10,788 bases of DNA, taken from assembly GCA_017420625.1 (NCBI GenBank), contig JAFOIR010000452.1, positions 1 through 10,788 of the forward strand, read 5' to 3'. Position 1 is the first letter of the stretch. Each line of letters opens with the position of its first letter. This stretch comes from Bacillota bacterium (GTDB lineage Bacteria > Bacillota_A > Clostridia > Lachnospirales > Bianqueaceae). A model generated the notes under the pieces. The model had not been told where the DNA came from. It did no database searches and saw only the letters and a list, made by a program, of their open reading frames with translations. A program made the position numbers and the translations under genes. This document shows, piece after piece, positions 1 through 5,188 of the stretch.

Positions 1-16
1 ATTTTAAAAAATCCCC

Positions 17-67
17 CTGCGTAAGATATTGCTTGTTACGCAGCGTCATGTAGTAGGATACATGACG
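17..67 (+). promoter_or_regulatory. Twin inverted repeats and likely MerR promoter
   Basis: Two perfect inverted repeats abut here. The first has arms CTGCGTAA (17-24) and TTACGCAG (36-43) with an 11-base spacer. The second has arms CGTCATGTA (44-52) and TACATGACG (59-67) with a 6-base spacer. A possible -35, TTGCTT (29-34), lies in the first spacer, and a possible -10, TAGGAT (54-59), largely in the second. They are 19 bases apart, the long spacing typical of MerR-activated promoters (established for the family). The hexamers are only 4/6 matches, so the promoter assignment is an inference; the repeats themselves are certain. Confidence 0.6.
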
Positions 68-84
68 AAAGGAGGCGAAACGCT

Positions 85-810
85 ATGTCAAAATATACGA
101 CGGGAGAACTTGCAAAGCTTTGCGGTGTCACTGTCCGAACGGTTCAGTACTATGATACCCGCGGCATCCTGATTCCCAGCGAGCTTTCTGAAGGCGGGAG
201 ACGGCTCTATTCGGAAGCCGATCTGAAGCGCATGAAGATTATTTGCTTTCTGCGCGAATTAGATCTTCCCATCGACGCTATCTCTCAGATATTGAAGGAA
301 GAGCATCCCGAGAAGGTGATCTCACTGCTGATAGAACAGCAGGAGAATGCCCTTTCGGATGAGATCTCCGACAAAGAGGTGAAGCTGGAAAAGCTGCGTG
401 AGCTGAAAAACGGATTGAAAGGCAAAGCAGATTTTTCTCTCGAAACCATCGGTGACATAGCCGTCATTATGGAAGGCAAGAAAAAACTGAAAAAGATGCG
501 CCTGATGATGATCCTTACCGGAACCCCGGTCACGGCGCTGCAATGGTTTTCCATTATTTTCTGGATCGTCAAGGGTATCTTGTGGCCGTTCGTTGTCTGG
601 ATCGTGGTGGCTGCCGTTTGGGGCACACTGGTCAGCCGGTACTACTTCAATCATGTGAAATATATCTGCCCGGAATGCCACGAGGTATTCAAACCCAAGC
701 TGAAGGAAGCGTTCTTTGCGAATCATACCCCGACAGCCCGCAAGCTGACCTGCACTTCCTGCAGTCACAAAGGCTTCTGCGTGGAGATTTGGGGAGGTGA
801 CGATGAATGA
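85..810 (+). CDS. MerR-family regulator with two membrane segments and C-terminal zinc ribbon
   Basis: Probable one-component transcription factor anchored in the membrane. Residues 1-70 form a typical MerR winged helix (YTTGELAKLCGVTVRTVQYY, then DTRGIL and GRRLYSEADL). A charged, probably coiled-coil dimerisation helix spans about 80-115. A basic stretch (GKKKLKKMR, 131-139) leads into two hydrophobic segments at about 139-162 and 165-185. The C-terminus has a zinc-ribbon pattern, C195-P-E-C198 and C223-T-S-C226, with a further C232. Ordinary MerR proteins are soluble, so the membrane hairpin is the notable part. The start is supported by AAAGGAGG at 68-75, nine bases before the ATG. The stop overlaps the next start (ATGA, 807-810), implying co-translation with the YhfC protease. 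The two hydrophobic segments would place both HTH and zinc ribbon in the cytoplasm. Ligand and targets are unknown; the upstream repeats suggest autoregulation. Confidence 0.88.
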   Translation: MSKYTTGELAKLCGVTVRTVQYYDTRGILIPSELSEGGRRLYSEADLKRMKIICFLRELDLPIDAISQILKEEHPEKVISLLIEQQENALSDEISDKEVKLEKLRELKNGLKGKADFSLETIGDIAVIMEGKKKLKKMRLMMILTGTPVTALQWFSIIFWIVKGILWPFVVWIVVAAVWGTLVSRYYFNHVKYICPECHEVFKPKLKEAFFANHTPTARKLTCTSCSHKGFCVEIWGGDDE

Positions 811-1649
811 GCGCATTTGAGAATATTGTCATCGGCAAAAACAGCATTCCGTCGCTGATCATTACGGTCATCCTGATGATAGCGATTCCCGTTATCTCTT
901 TCATTTACTGGCGCAAAAGGCATAAACAGCAGACAAAAATAAGCTGGCTCCTTGCCGGCGCTGTCGGATTTCTTGTTTCCGCTAGGGTGCTGGAGCTCGG
1001 CGTGCATTACTTCTGTATTATCGCGGACAATCCCGTTTCCCGGTTCATTAACGGAAACACGGCCGCTTTTGTCCTTTACGGGATCACCATGGCCGGCGTT
1101 TTTGAGGAGTGCGGACGGTATGTTATTCTGAAATACGTCATGAAAAAGAACCGCAGCCGTGAGAACGCGGTTCTGTATGGGATCGGTCACGGCGGAATAG
1201 AGATACTGGCAGGTATCCTGCCTGCGATGATCACCTATCTTGCCGTTGCAGTAATGTTTTCCCGTGGAGATACAGAAACTGCGCTCAGGACGCTGAACAT
1301 TACTGAAGAGACCGCAGCCGCAGCGCTTCCGTCTGTACAGGCGGCTGCTGCATTTGACTACGGGATGATGGCTATGAACGTCATCGAGCGTTTGCTTGCA
1401 TTGCTGCTCCACATCGGACTCACTGCCATCGTATTTTATGGTGTCGTAAACGCAAGGAAGATTTATCTTCCGATGGCGATCCTGCTGCATATGCTGATGG
1501 ATACGTTCCCGGCGCTGTATCAGAGAGGTCTGGTGCCGCTGTGGGCAGTCGAGGTATGGGCGGCTGTGTGGACTGTCGTAGTCGTTTTCATTGCTGTGAA
1601 GCTTTATGGGAAAATGAAATTGTCGTTTCAGACCGAACGTGTTGTGTGA
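807..1649 (+). CDS. YhfC-family glutamic intramembrane protease
   Basis: Multi-pass membrane protein of 280 residues, with roughly seven to eight hydrophobic segments. It carries the YhfC signature: VFEECGRY with E100-E101 and R104, GIGHGGIE with H128 and E132, ERLLALLLH with E194 and H202, and a last conserved H228 and D232 (LLHMLMD). YhfC is related to the CPBP, PrsW and APH-1 group of proteases, in which the Glu pair and His residues line an intramembrane active site (established for the superfamily; YhfC activity itself is poorly characterised). The start is set by GGGGAGGTGA (791-800) and the 4-base overlap with the MerR gene. The neighbour is therefore a plausible substrate: the membrane-anchored MerR protein. 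This is inferred from context and not shown by sequence alone. No residue of the motif set appears lost. Confidence 0.85.
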   Translation: MSAFENIVIGKNSIPSLIITVILMIAIPVISFIYWRKRHKQQTKISWLLAGAVGFLVSARVLELGVHYFCIIADNPVSRFINGNTAAFVLYGITMAGVFEECGRYVILKYVMKKNRSRENAVLYGIGHGGIEILAGILPAMITYLAVAVMFSRGDTETALRTLNITEETAAAALPSVQAAAAFDYGMMAMNVIERLLALLLHIGLTAIVFYGVVNARKIYLPMAILLHMLMDTFPALYQRGLVPLWAVEVWAAVWTVVVVFIAVKLYGKMKLSFQTERVV

Positions 1650-1743
1650 GATCCGTCCATGTTTGTTGGAGCAGATAACGGATGATTGGCGATCTCATAG
1701 TGGGAGAAATCAATTAAATTCTGAGGGAATTATTTTGAAATGA
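1647..1743. other. Intergenic stretch with a stem-loop at the yhfC-like stop codon
   Basis: The stop codon of the protease gene begins a 7-base perfect inverted repeat, TGAGATC (1647-1653) with GATCTCA (1691-1697). A shorter internal pairing, CCGT (1653-1656) with ACGG (1678-1681), can form instead of the innermost pair. There is no T tract after it, so it is not a standard intrinsic terminator. It may protect the mRNA end or have no role. Nothing else is recognisable before the WYL remnant. Confidence 0.3.
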
Positions 1744-1931
1744 GAGAAGGATGTCACCATCTGCGTCTATGACATGGAGATCTTCCGTGCCGAGGTGGAT
1801 GTCGTGCCCGGCAGCGTCTTCTACTCCTGGCGTTTGGCTTCGGCGGTGATGTTGTGATCAATGGACCTGCTAATGTCAAAGAGGAGTATAAACAGCTTGT
1901 ACAGAAAGTGGGGGATAAGCTGAAGTCATGA
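1744..1931 (+). pseudogene. Frameshifted C-terminal remnant of a WYL-domain regulator
   Basis: One frame (1744-1830) encodes VTICVYDMEIFRAEVDVV and ends in VFYSW. The next frame (1830-1931) continues as AFGFGGDVVINGPANV and runs to the stop at 1929-1931. Joined, they match the end of WYL/WCX regulators, with the family pattern F-x-A-x-V-x-V, then S-x-F-x-x-W-x-F-x-F-G-G, then I-x-x-P-x-x-V. Loss of one G at the TGG-GCG junction near 1830 would explain the shift. No N-terminal HTH or WYL core is present upstream, where a stop lies at 1741-1743, so this is a truncated and shifted relic, not a working gene. Its stop codon overlaps the ATG of the downstream membrane protein (ATGA, 1928-1931), suggesting the intact ancestor was coupled to that gene. 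The family assignment is by motif memory only. Confidence 0.6.
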
Positions 1932-2317
1932 GGTTCAAGCATACAAATCGTCCCGGGTTTCTCCTGGGTTTCATCGATTTCTTTACAGCAGGACTCTTCT
2001 TCCTGCTGTATATGCCATTTGGAGGCCTGCAGGATGAACTGGAGGTGATCCTTGGGCATAAGCTGCTTCCGTACTGGAAGGCCTATCTGCTGGGAATCCC
2101 GACACTGTTCATCTACACACTTGTCTGGATGGCTCGGATCGCGGAGGAATTAAAGGCAAAAGCAATCGAGCTCGGCATCGAAGAACCGTACACTTCATGG
2201 TGGCACATGTTTGGCTGGAACACCTTTGGAATCCTGCTTTTCGGCCCGGCTGTGGCAACACACAGATTTTTCCGAACCTTAAACAATATCGAAACCGAGC
2301 TGAACAGACAAAGATGA
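1928..2317 (+). CDS. Small membrane protein, DUF4234-like
   Basis: A 129-residue protein with hydrophobic segments at about 11-31, 51-68 and 93-113, and a charged amphipathic helix between the second and third (ARIAEELKAKAIELGIEEP). The N-terminus is basic (MRFKHTNRPGF), and the end is a short charged helix (RFFRTLNNIETELNRQR). The overall form, a short helical membrane protein with a charged loop and aromatic WWHMFGW before the last segment, resembles DUF4234 proteins of clostridia, whose function is unknown. The ATG overlaps the stop of the WYL remnant and has only a weak purine-rich upstream stretch (GTGGGGG, 1909-1914), so expression may once have depended on coupling. Since the upstream gene is broken, this gene could be weakly expressed now, although its own frame is intact. 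Confidence 0.7.
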   Translation: MRFKHTNRPGFLLGFIDFFTAGLFFLLYMPFGGLQDELEVILGHKLLPYWKAYLLGIPTLFIYTLVWMARIAEELKAKAIELGIEEPYTSWWHMFGWNTFGILLFGPAVATHRFFRTLNNIETELNRQR

Positions 2318-2660
2318 CTTCATGGAATATGGGAAATATGAAAACAGAAAAGCGAGGAATAGTTCTTCTATGCTTTTCAATAGCTAGCATTTAAAAAAGA
2401 GAAAGGCTGCTGTTAAGGTCTATGTATCAGCTTATGCATGAAGAAGTGTATGAACGAGGTCTTTGGAATCAGGATGGATGTGCCGACAAATGCGTGAGTA
2501 TGGAGGATTGAACTTTTACAGTATGCTCATAAAGCATGAAGTAACAGTGGACCGGAACAAGACGCCACCCGGTTGCATCATCTTTTCCATCGTGCAGCAC
2601 ACCTGGAATTCCATTGCGATCCTGATCGTGGTGGAGGTTTTATGAGGTCCTGATTTCACA
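2318..2660. other. Stretch of about 340 bases without a recognisable gene
   Basis: Only short open frames occur, none with a well-placed ribosome site. A 60-codon frame starting with TTG at 2463 ends at 2645 and has a hydrophobic end (SIAILIVVEVL); its best purine stretch sits just two bases before the start. A 29-codon frame starts at ATG 2420. Neither resembles a family I know. The stretch may hold an eroded gene, but I cannot name one. No tRNA, clear terminator or repeat was seen in it. Confidence 0.4.
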
Positions 2661-2689
2661 TTGATAAAAAGGCGGTTTGATGGTATTAT
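2661..2689 (+). promoter_or_regulatory. Sigma-A promoter for the GNAT gene
   Basis: TTGATA (2661-2666) and TATTAT (2684-2689) are separated by exactly 17 bases, and each matches the consensus at five of six positions. The predicted transcription start is near 2696, giving an untranslated leader of about 160 bases before the ATG at 2858. This is one of the clearest promoters in the window. Confidence 0.75.
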
Positions 2690-2793
2690 GCGCTTACAAA
2701 CAAATATCGGTCATCGGAGGACAGTACGCCGTAGCGTAGGGGATCGTAAAGTGGGAGCTTTGCAGGCCGCCTGTTGGATAAGATGTCGAGTGA

Positions 2794-2837
2794 GCTCGGA
2801 ACATTTGGCTTTTGCCTTGTGTTGCCGAGCCATTTTT
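2794..2837 (+). terminator. Terminator-like hairpin in the leader of the GNAT gene
   Basis: GCTCGG (2794-2799) pairs with CCGAGC (2825-2830), extended by AACA (2800-2803) with TGTT (2820-2823) around one bulged G. Inside, GGC (2807-2809) pairs with GCC (2814-2816) around a TTTT loop. The hairpin is followed by CATTTTT. It lies after the promoter and before the ribosome site AAGGAGG (2842-2848), so it may act as an attenuator. CGAG (2787-2790) can pair with CTCG (2795-2798) and would break the stem, a possible antiterminator. The hairpin is visible; the regulation is inferred. Confidence 0.5.
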
Positions 2838-2857
2838 ATTGAAGGAGGCCTTTTAGC

Positions 2858-3409
2858 ATGGCAAACATTACTCTTACCCGGCTTACTGAGGATGACCGAG
2901 AACAATTCATCCTCGACAATCAATTGGCGTTCAAGTATGGAGCAATGGAGGAATTCGGGGAACGGGACAACCAATTTGAAGAACATGGTGAGATCATTTC
3001 CCGAAAGACAATAGAAAACAGTATCGATAATGGTGTTGCTTATCGTATCCGGGAAGATGGCAAGATTGTCGGGGGACTGGTACTGACGATAAATGAAGAG
3101 ACGCAGCATAACCATCTGGATCTGTTGTTTGTCACACCGGGGGAACACAGCAAGGGCGTCGGCACGGCTGCCTGGAAGGAAGCTGAACGCCTCTATCCGG
3201 GTACGAAGGTCTGGGAGACCTGTACTCCCTACTTCGAGACCAGAAACATCCATTTCTATGTCAACAAATGCGGCTTCCAAATCGTAGAATTCTTCAACAG
3301 ACATCATCTAGATCCTCACGATCCGGAAACCGGTGAAGAAAACAATTATGATGGTGAAGACTTTGATGGTATGTTCCGCTTTGAAAAGCTGATGATGACG
3401 GATAAGTGA
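2858..3409 (+). CDS. GNAT-family N-acetyltransferase
   Basis: Predicted cytosolic acetyl-CoA-dependent acetyltransferase of 183 residues, near the usual 150-180. The N-terminal half (ITLTRLTEDDREQFILDN) is the usual first strand and helix. Motif A appears as LDLLFVTPGEHSKGVGTAAW, with the acetyl-CoA loop at about 97-103 (H-S-K-G-V-G-T, in place of the common R/Q-x-x-G-x-G/A). Motif B is NIHFYVNKCGFQIVEFF (130-146). The C-terminus holds an acidic stretch (EENNYDGEDFDG, 160-171) before the final strand. The start is well supported by AAGGAGG at 2842-2848, ten bases upstream. The next gene follows after nine bases and is probably in the same transcript. The substrate cannot be told from the sequence. 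Confidence 0.88.
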   Translation: MANITLTRLTEDDREQFILDNQLAFKYGAMEEFGERDNQFEEHGEIISRKTIENSIDNGVAYRIREDGKIVGGLVLTINEETQHNHLDLLFVTPGEHSKGVGTAAWKEAERLYPGTKVWETCTPYFETRNIHFYVNKCGFQIVEFFNRHHLDPHDPETGEENNYDGEDFDGMFRFEKLMMTDK

Positions 3410-3418
3410 GGTGGCGAA

Positions 3419-4054
3419 ATGGATAAGGCTCCAAAAAGGCTGATTTGGCTGGCGATCTTCACGTTCGCAGTTTCACCTCTGCTTTCGTGGGCAAGCGTCC
3501 TTGCAACCGATGAGACCGCAGTGTTTGCTTCTTTGTCGCGAATGATATGGTATTCCGGTTCCGCGCCACAGATTTTCATCGCGATGCTGGTCATGTTTAT
3601 TCCTATGCTCATTTCCTTTTTCCTCGCGCACAATGTGATTGGTTTACCAAAAACGAAAAAAAGAATTCTGAGGATTTCCACAATCGTTTCGTGCTTGGTT
3701 CTCTATATAGGGGCTATGTGGGTCATGCCGAGTGACGGAACAGTTATGACAAAAGAAAACATCTGGCACGGCATAATGAGTTTTGGCGGAATACTGATGA
3801 TATTCCTGACATACTGCCTCTATACAGCGTTCATCTACCATAAGGATAAAGAAGGTGCCGGACTCATATTCGGCTTTCTGGTTTTTTCACTTATTACCAG
3901 TGCCTTTGCAGTACTGAATGTGTTTGATGATAAATCCTATGTCATTGCTTCAGCCGTATCTGAGCTTTACGCTCTGACTATGATGAGTCTGGTCGGATAC
4001 TTGACGCATTATCTTGCATGGCGGAAGGCAATAAATCACATTGAAGGTTATTGA
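3419..4054 (+). CDS. Six-helix membrane protein of unknown function
   Basis: A 211-residue protein with six predicted membrane segments at about 8-29, 46-70, 83-103, 117-140, 146-167 and 176-200. A basic loop KTKKRILR (78-85) suggests the cytoplasmic side after the second segment. The length and a His at the start of helix four (IWHGIMSFGG) recall DUF998-type proteins, but I would not assign that with confidence. GAGGTGG (3408-3414), overlapping the stop of the GNAT gene, sets the start at 3419, so the two genes are probably co-transcribed from 2661. Its last codons and stop lie inside the first operator of the next gene (4051-4063), so the border is very compact. It could also be a small transporter or sensor; no catalytic motif is seen. 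Confidence 0.7.
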   Translation: MDKAPKRLIWLAIFTFAVSPLLSWASVLATDETAVFASLSRMIWYSGSAPQIFIAMLVMFIPMLISFFLAHNVIGLPKTKKRILRISTIVSCLVLYIGAMWVMPSDGTVMTKENIWHGIMSFGGILMIFLTYCLYTAFIYHKDKEGAGLIFGFLVFSLITSAFAVLNVFDDKSYVIASAVSELYALTMMSLVGYLTHYLAWRKAINHIEGY

Positions 4055-4097
4055 CATATGTCACTATATAGTTTATTATAGTTATTGACATATGTCA
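4047..4097 (+). promoter_or_regulatory. Promoter with two identical palindromic operators
   Basis: GTTATTGACATATGTCA occurs twice, at 4047-4063 and 4081-4097, 34 bases apart. Each copy contains the 12-base perfect palindrome TGACATATGTCA (4052-4063 and 4086-4097). The first copy supplies a consensus -35, TTGACA (4051-4056); TATTAT follows at 4074-4079 after 17 bases. The second copy covers the predicted transcription start near 4086. A protein bound to both would block RNA polymerase. The likely binder is the DUF134 helix-turn-helix encoded directly downstream, a repressor of its own gene (inference). AAAGGAGAG follows at 4100-4108. Confidence 0.85.
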
Positions 4098-4110
4098 GAA
4101 AGGAGAGCTT

Positions 4111-4908
4111 ATGCCAAGACCATTCAGATGCCGCAGAATAGAGCAGCTCCCGGTCTATCGCAGCTTTTCGCCTGATGACATCACAGCCTCTGAAAGCATT
4201 CGGATGACCGTTGACGAATTTGAAGCATTAAGACTTCTGGATGACGAAGGCCTTACCCAGGAAGCCTGTGCATCCAGGATGAACATTGCCCGAACCACGG
4301 TAACTGCTATTTATGACAGTGCAAGGAAAAAAGTCGCTGATGCCCTTGTGAACGGAAAAAGACTGCTGATCACAGGCGGACACTGTGAATTTGAGCCGGT
4401 CGAGATCTATCAGGAAATCATTGAGAAAGGAACACATACCATGAGAATTGCAGTCACATACGAAAACGGAGAAATCTTCCAGCACTTTGGCCATACCGAA
4501 CAGTTTAAGCTGTACGATGTTGAAGAGGGTAAGATCGTTAATGAGCAGATTGTTGATACCAACGGAAGCGGTCATGGAGCTCTTGCGGGCTTCCTGAAGG
4601 CGGTAAAGGCTGACGCACTGATCTGCGGCGGTATCGGTATGGGCGCACAGACGGCGCTTGCTGATGCAGGGATAAAGCTCTATGCCGGTGTACAGGGATC
4701 AGCGGATGCTGCGGCGAAATCTCTTGCTGAAGGAACGCTTGAATATGATCCTGATGCCAAATGCGACCACCATGGTCATCATGGCGGGGGACATGAGTGC
4801 GGCCATGATCACGGAGAAGACCATGAGTGTGGTCATCATCATGGGAAAGGCCTCGACTGCGGCCATCAAAAGGGTGACGAAGGCTGCCGCCGTCATCACG
4901 GAGAGTAA
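4111..4908 (+). CDS. DUF134 DNA-binding / NifX-type fusion with His/Cys-rich tail
   Basis: A 265-residue fusion. Residues 1-105 are a DUF134 domain (starting MPRPFRCRRI, then TVDEFEALRLLDDEGLTQEA), with a helix-turn-helix at about 48-75 (ASRMNIARTTVTAIYDSARK). Residues 111-213 are a dinitrogenase iron-molybdenum cofactor-type domain (MRIAVTYENGEIFQHFGHTE, then the glycine-rich ICGGIGMGAQ at 171-180), the fold of NifX, NifY and the NifB C-terminus, which bind metal clusters. Residues 218-265 are rich in metal ligands, with 14 His and 5 Cys, in a 10-residue repeat around CGH (C230, C240, C250). No nitrogenase genes are nearby, so a role in nitrogen fixation is unlikely; a metal- or cluster-sensing repressor is a reasonable guess. 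The start is set by AAAGGAGAG (4100-4108). The paired operators upstream suggest autoregulation. Confidence 0.88.
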   Translation: MPRPFRCRRIEQLPVYRSFSPDDITASESIRMTVDEFEALRLLDDEGLTQEACASRMNIARTTVTAIYDSARKKVADALVNGKRLLITGGHCEFEPVEIYQEIIEKGTHTMRIAVTYENGEIFQHFGHTEQFKLYDVEEGKIVNEQIVDTNGSGHGALAGFLKAVKADALICGGIGMGAQTALADAGIKLYAGVQGSADAAAKSLAEGTLEYDPDAKCDHHGHHGGGHECGHDHGEDHECGHHHGKGLDCGHQKGDEGCRRHHGE

Positions 4909-4918
4909 ATCGCCGTGA

Positions 4919-5062
4919 GGTCGGCATAATAAACTTTTACTGGATCTCTTCCTGACTTTTGCGATACTGTACCGCAGGACCGGCAACTGCCTGATCAGCT
5001 TTATTCCGCATTTTCTGAATAATATGATCGGATTCTTCCTTGTGCCGATTCTATTCGGGTAA
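4919..5062 (+). pseudogene. C-terminal remnant of a CPBP-family membrane protease
   Basis: A 47-codon open stretch after a stop at 4916-4918 encodes LLLDLFLTFAILYRRTGN, then SFIPHFLNNMIGFF, and ends at TAA 5060-5062. LYRRTGN followed by HFLNN is the usual end of CPBP (Abi) glutamic intramembrane proteases, where the His-x-x-x-Asn pair is the last conserved motif. The earlier EExxxR and FxxxH motifs are missing, and there is no start codon with a ribosome site. It is therefore a relic. The rest of the gap to 5188 has no clear promoter or hairpin. Confidence 0.5.
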
Positions 5063-5188
5063 AAAATGGCGTGAAGAGTAAGAACCGGTTTCAGGCAATA
5101 ACTAATAGCTGAGGGAATTGATCAAGGGAACACCGAAAAACCACGGAATCTAACCTATTACGTTATCAATGATTTGAGGTATTGAAAC
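5063..5188. other. Intergenic stretch before the DUF3795-GNAT gene
   Basis: No gene is visible. Possible promoter elements, such as TTGATC at 5118-5123, lack a good -10 at the right distance. The downstream gene has a modest ribosome site, TGAGGT (5174-5179), nine bases before its ATG. Confidence 0.35.

Noticed and set aside
2463..2645. A 60-codon frame with a hydrophobic end
   Set aside because: It needs a TTG start with only two bases between the purine stretch and the start, and it resembles no known family.
2711..3307. A 198-codon open frame on the - strand opposite the GNAT gene
   Set aside because: The + strand gene has a promoter, ribosome site and acetyl-CoA motif; the - strand frame has no recognisable motif.
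4111..4908. A nitrogen-fixation role for the NifX-type protein
   Set aside because: No nif genes are in the window, and DUF134-linked NifX-type domains are common in non-diazotrophic clostridia.
1721..5119. The 11-mer CTGAGGGAATT occurs at 1721-1731 and 5109-5119
   Set aside because: Several 11-base repeats are expected by chance in 10.8 kb, and the flanks do not match.
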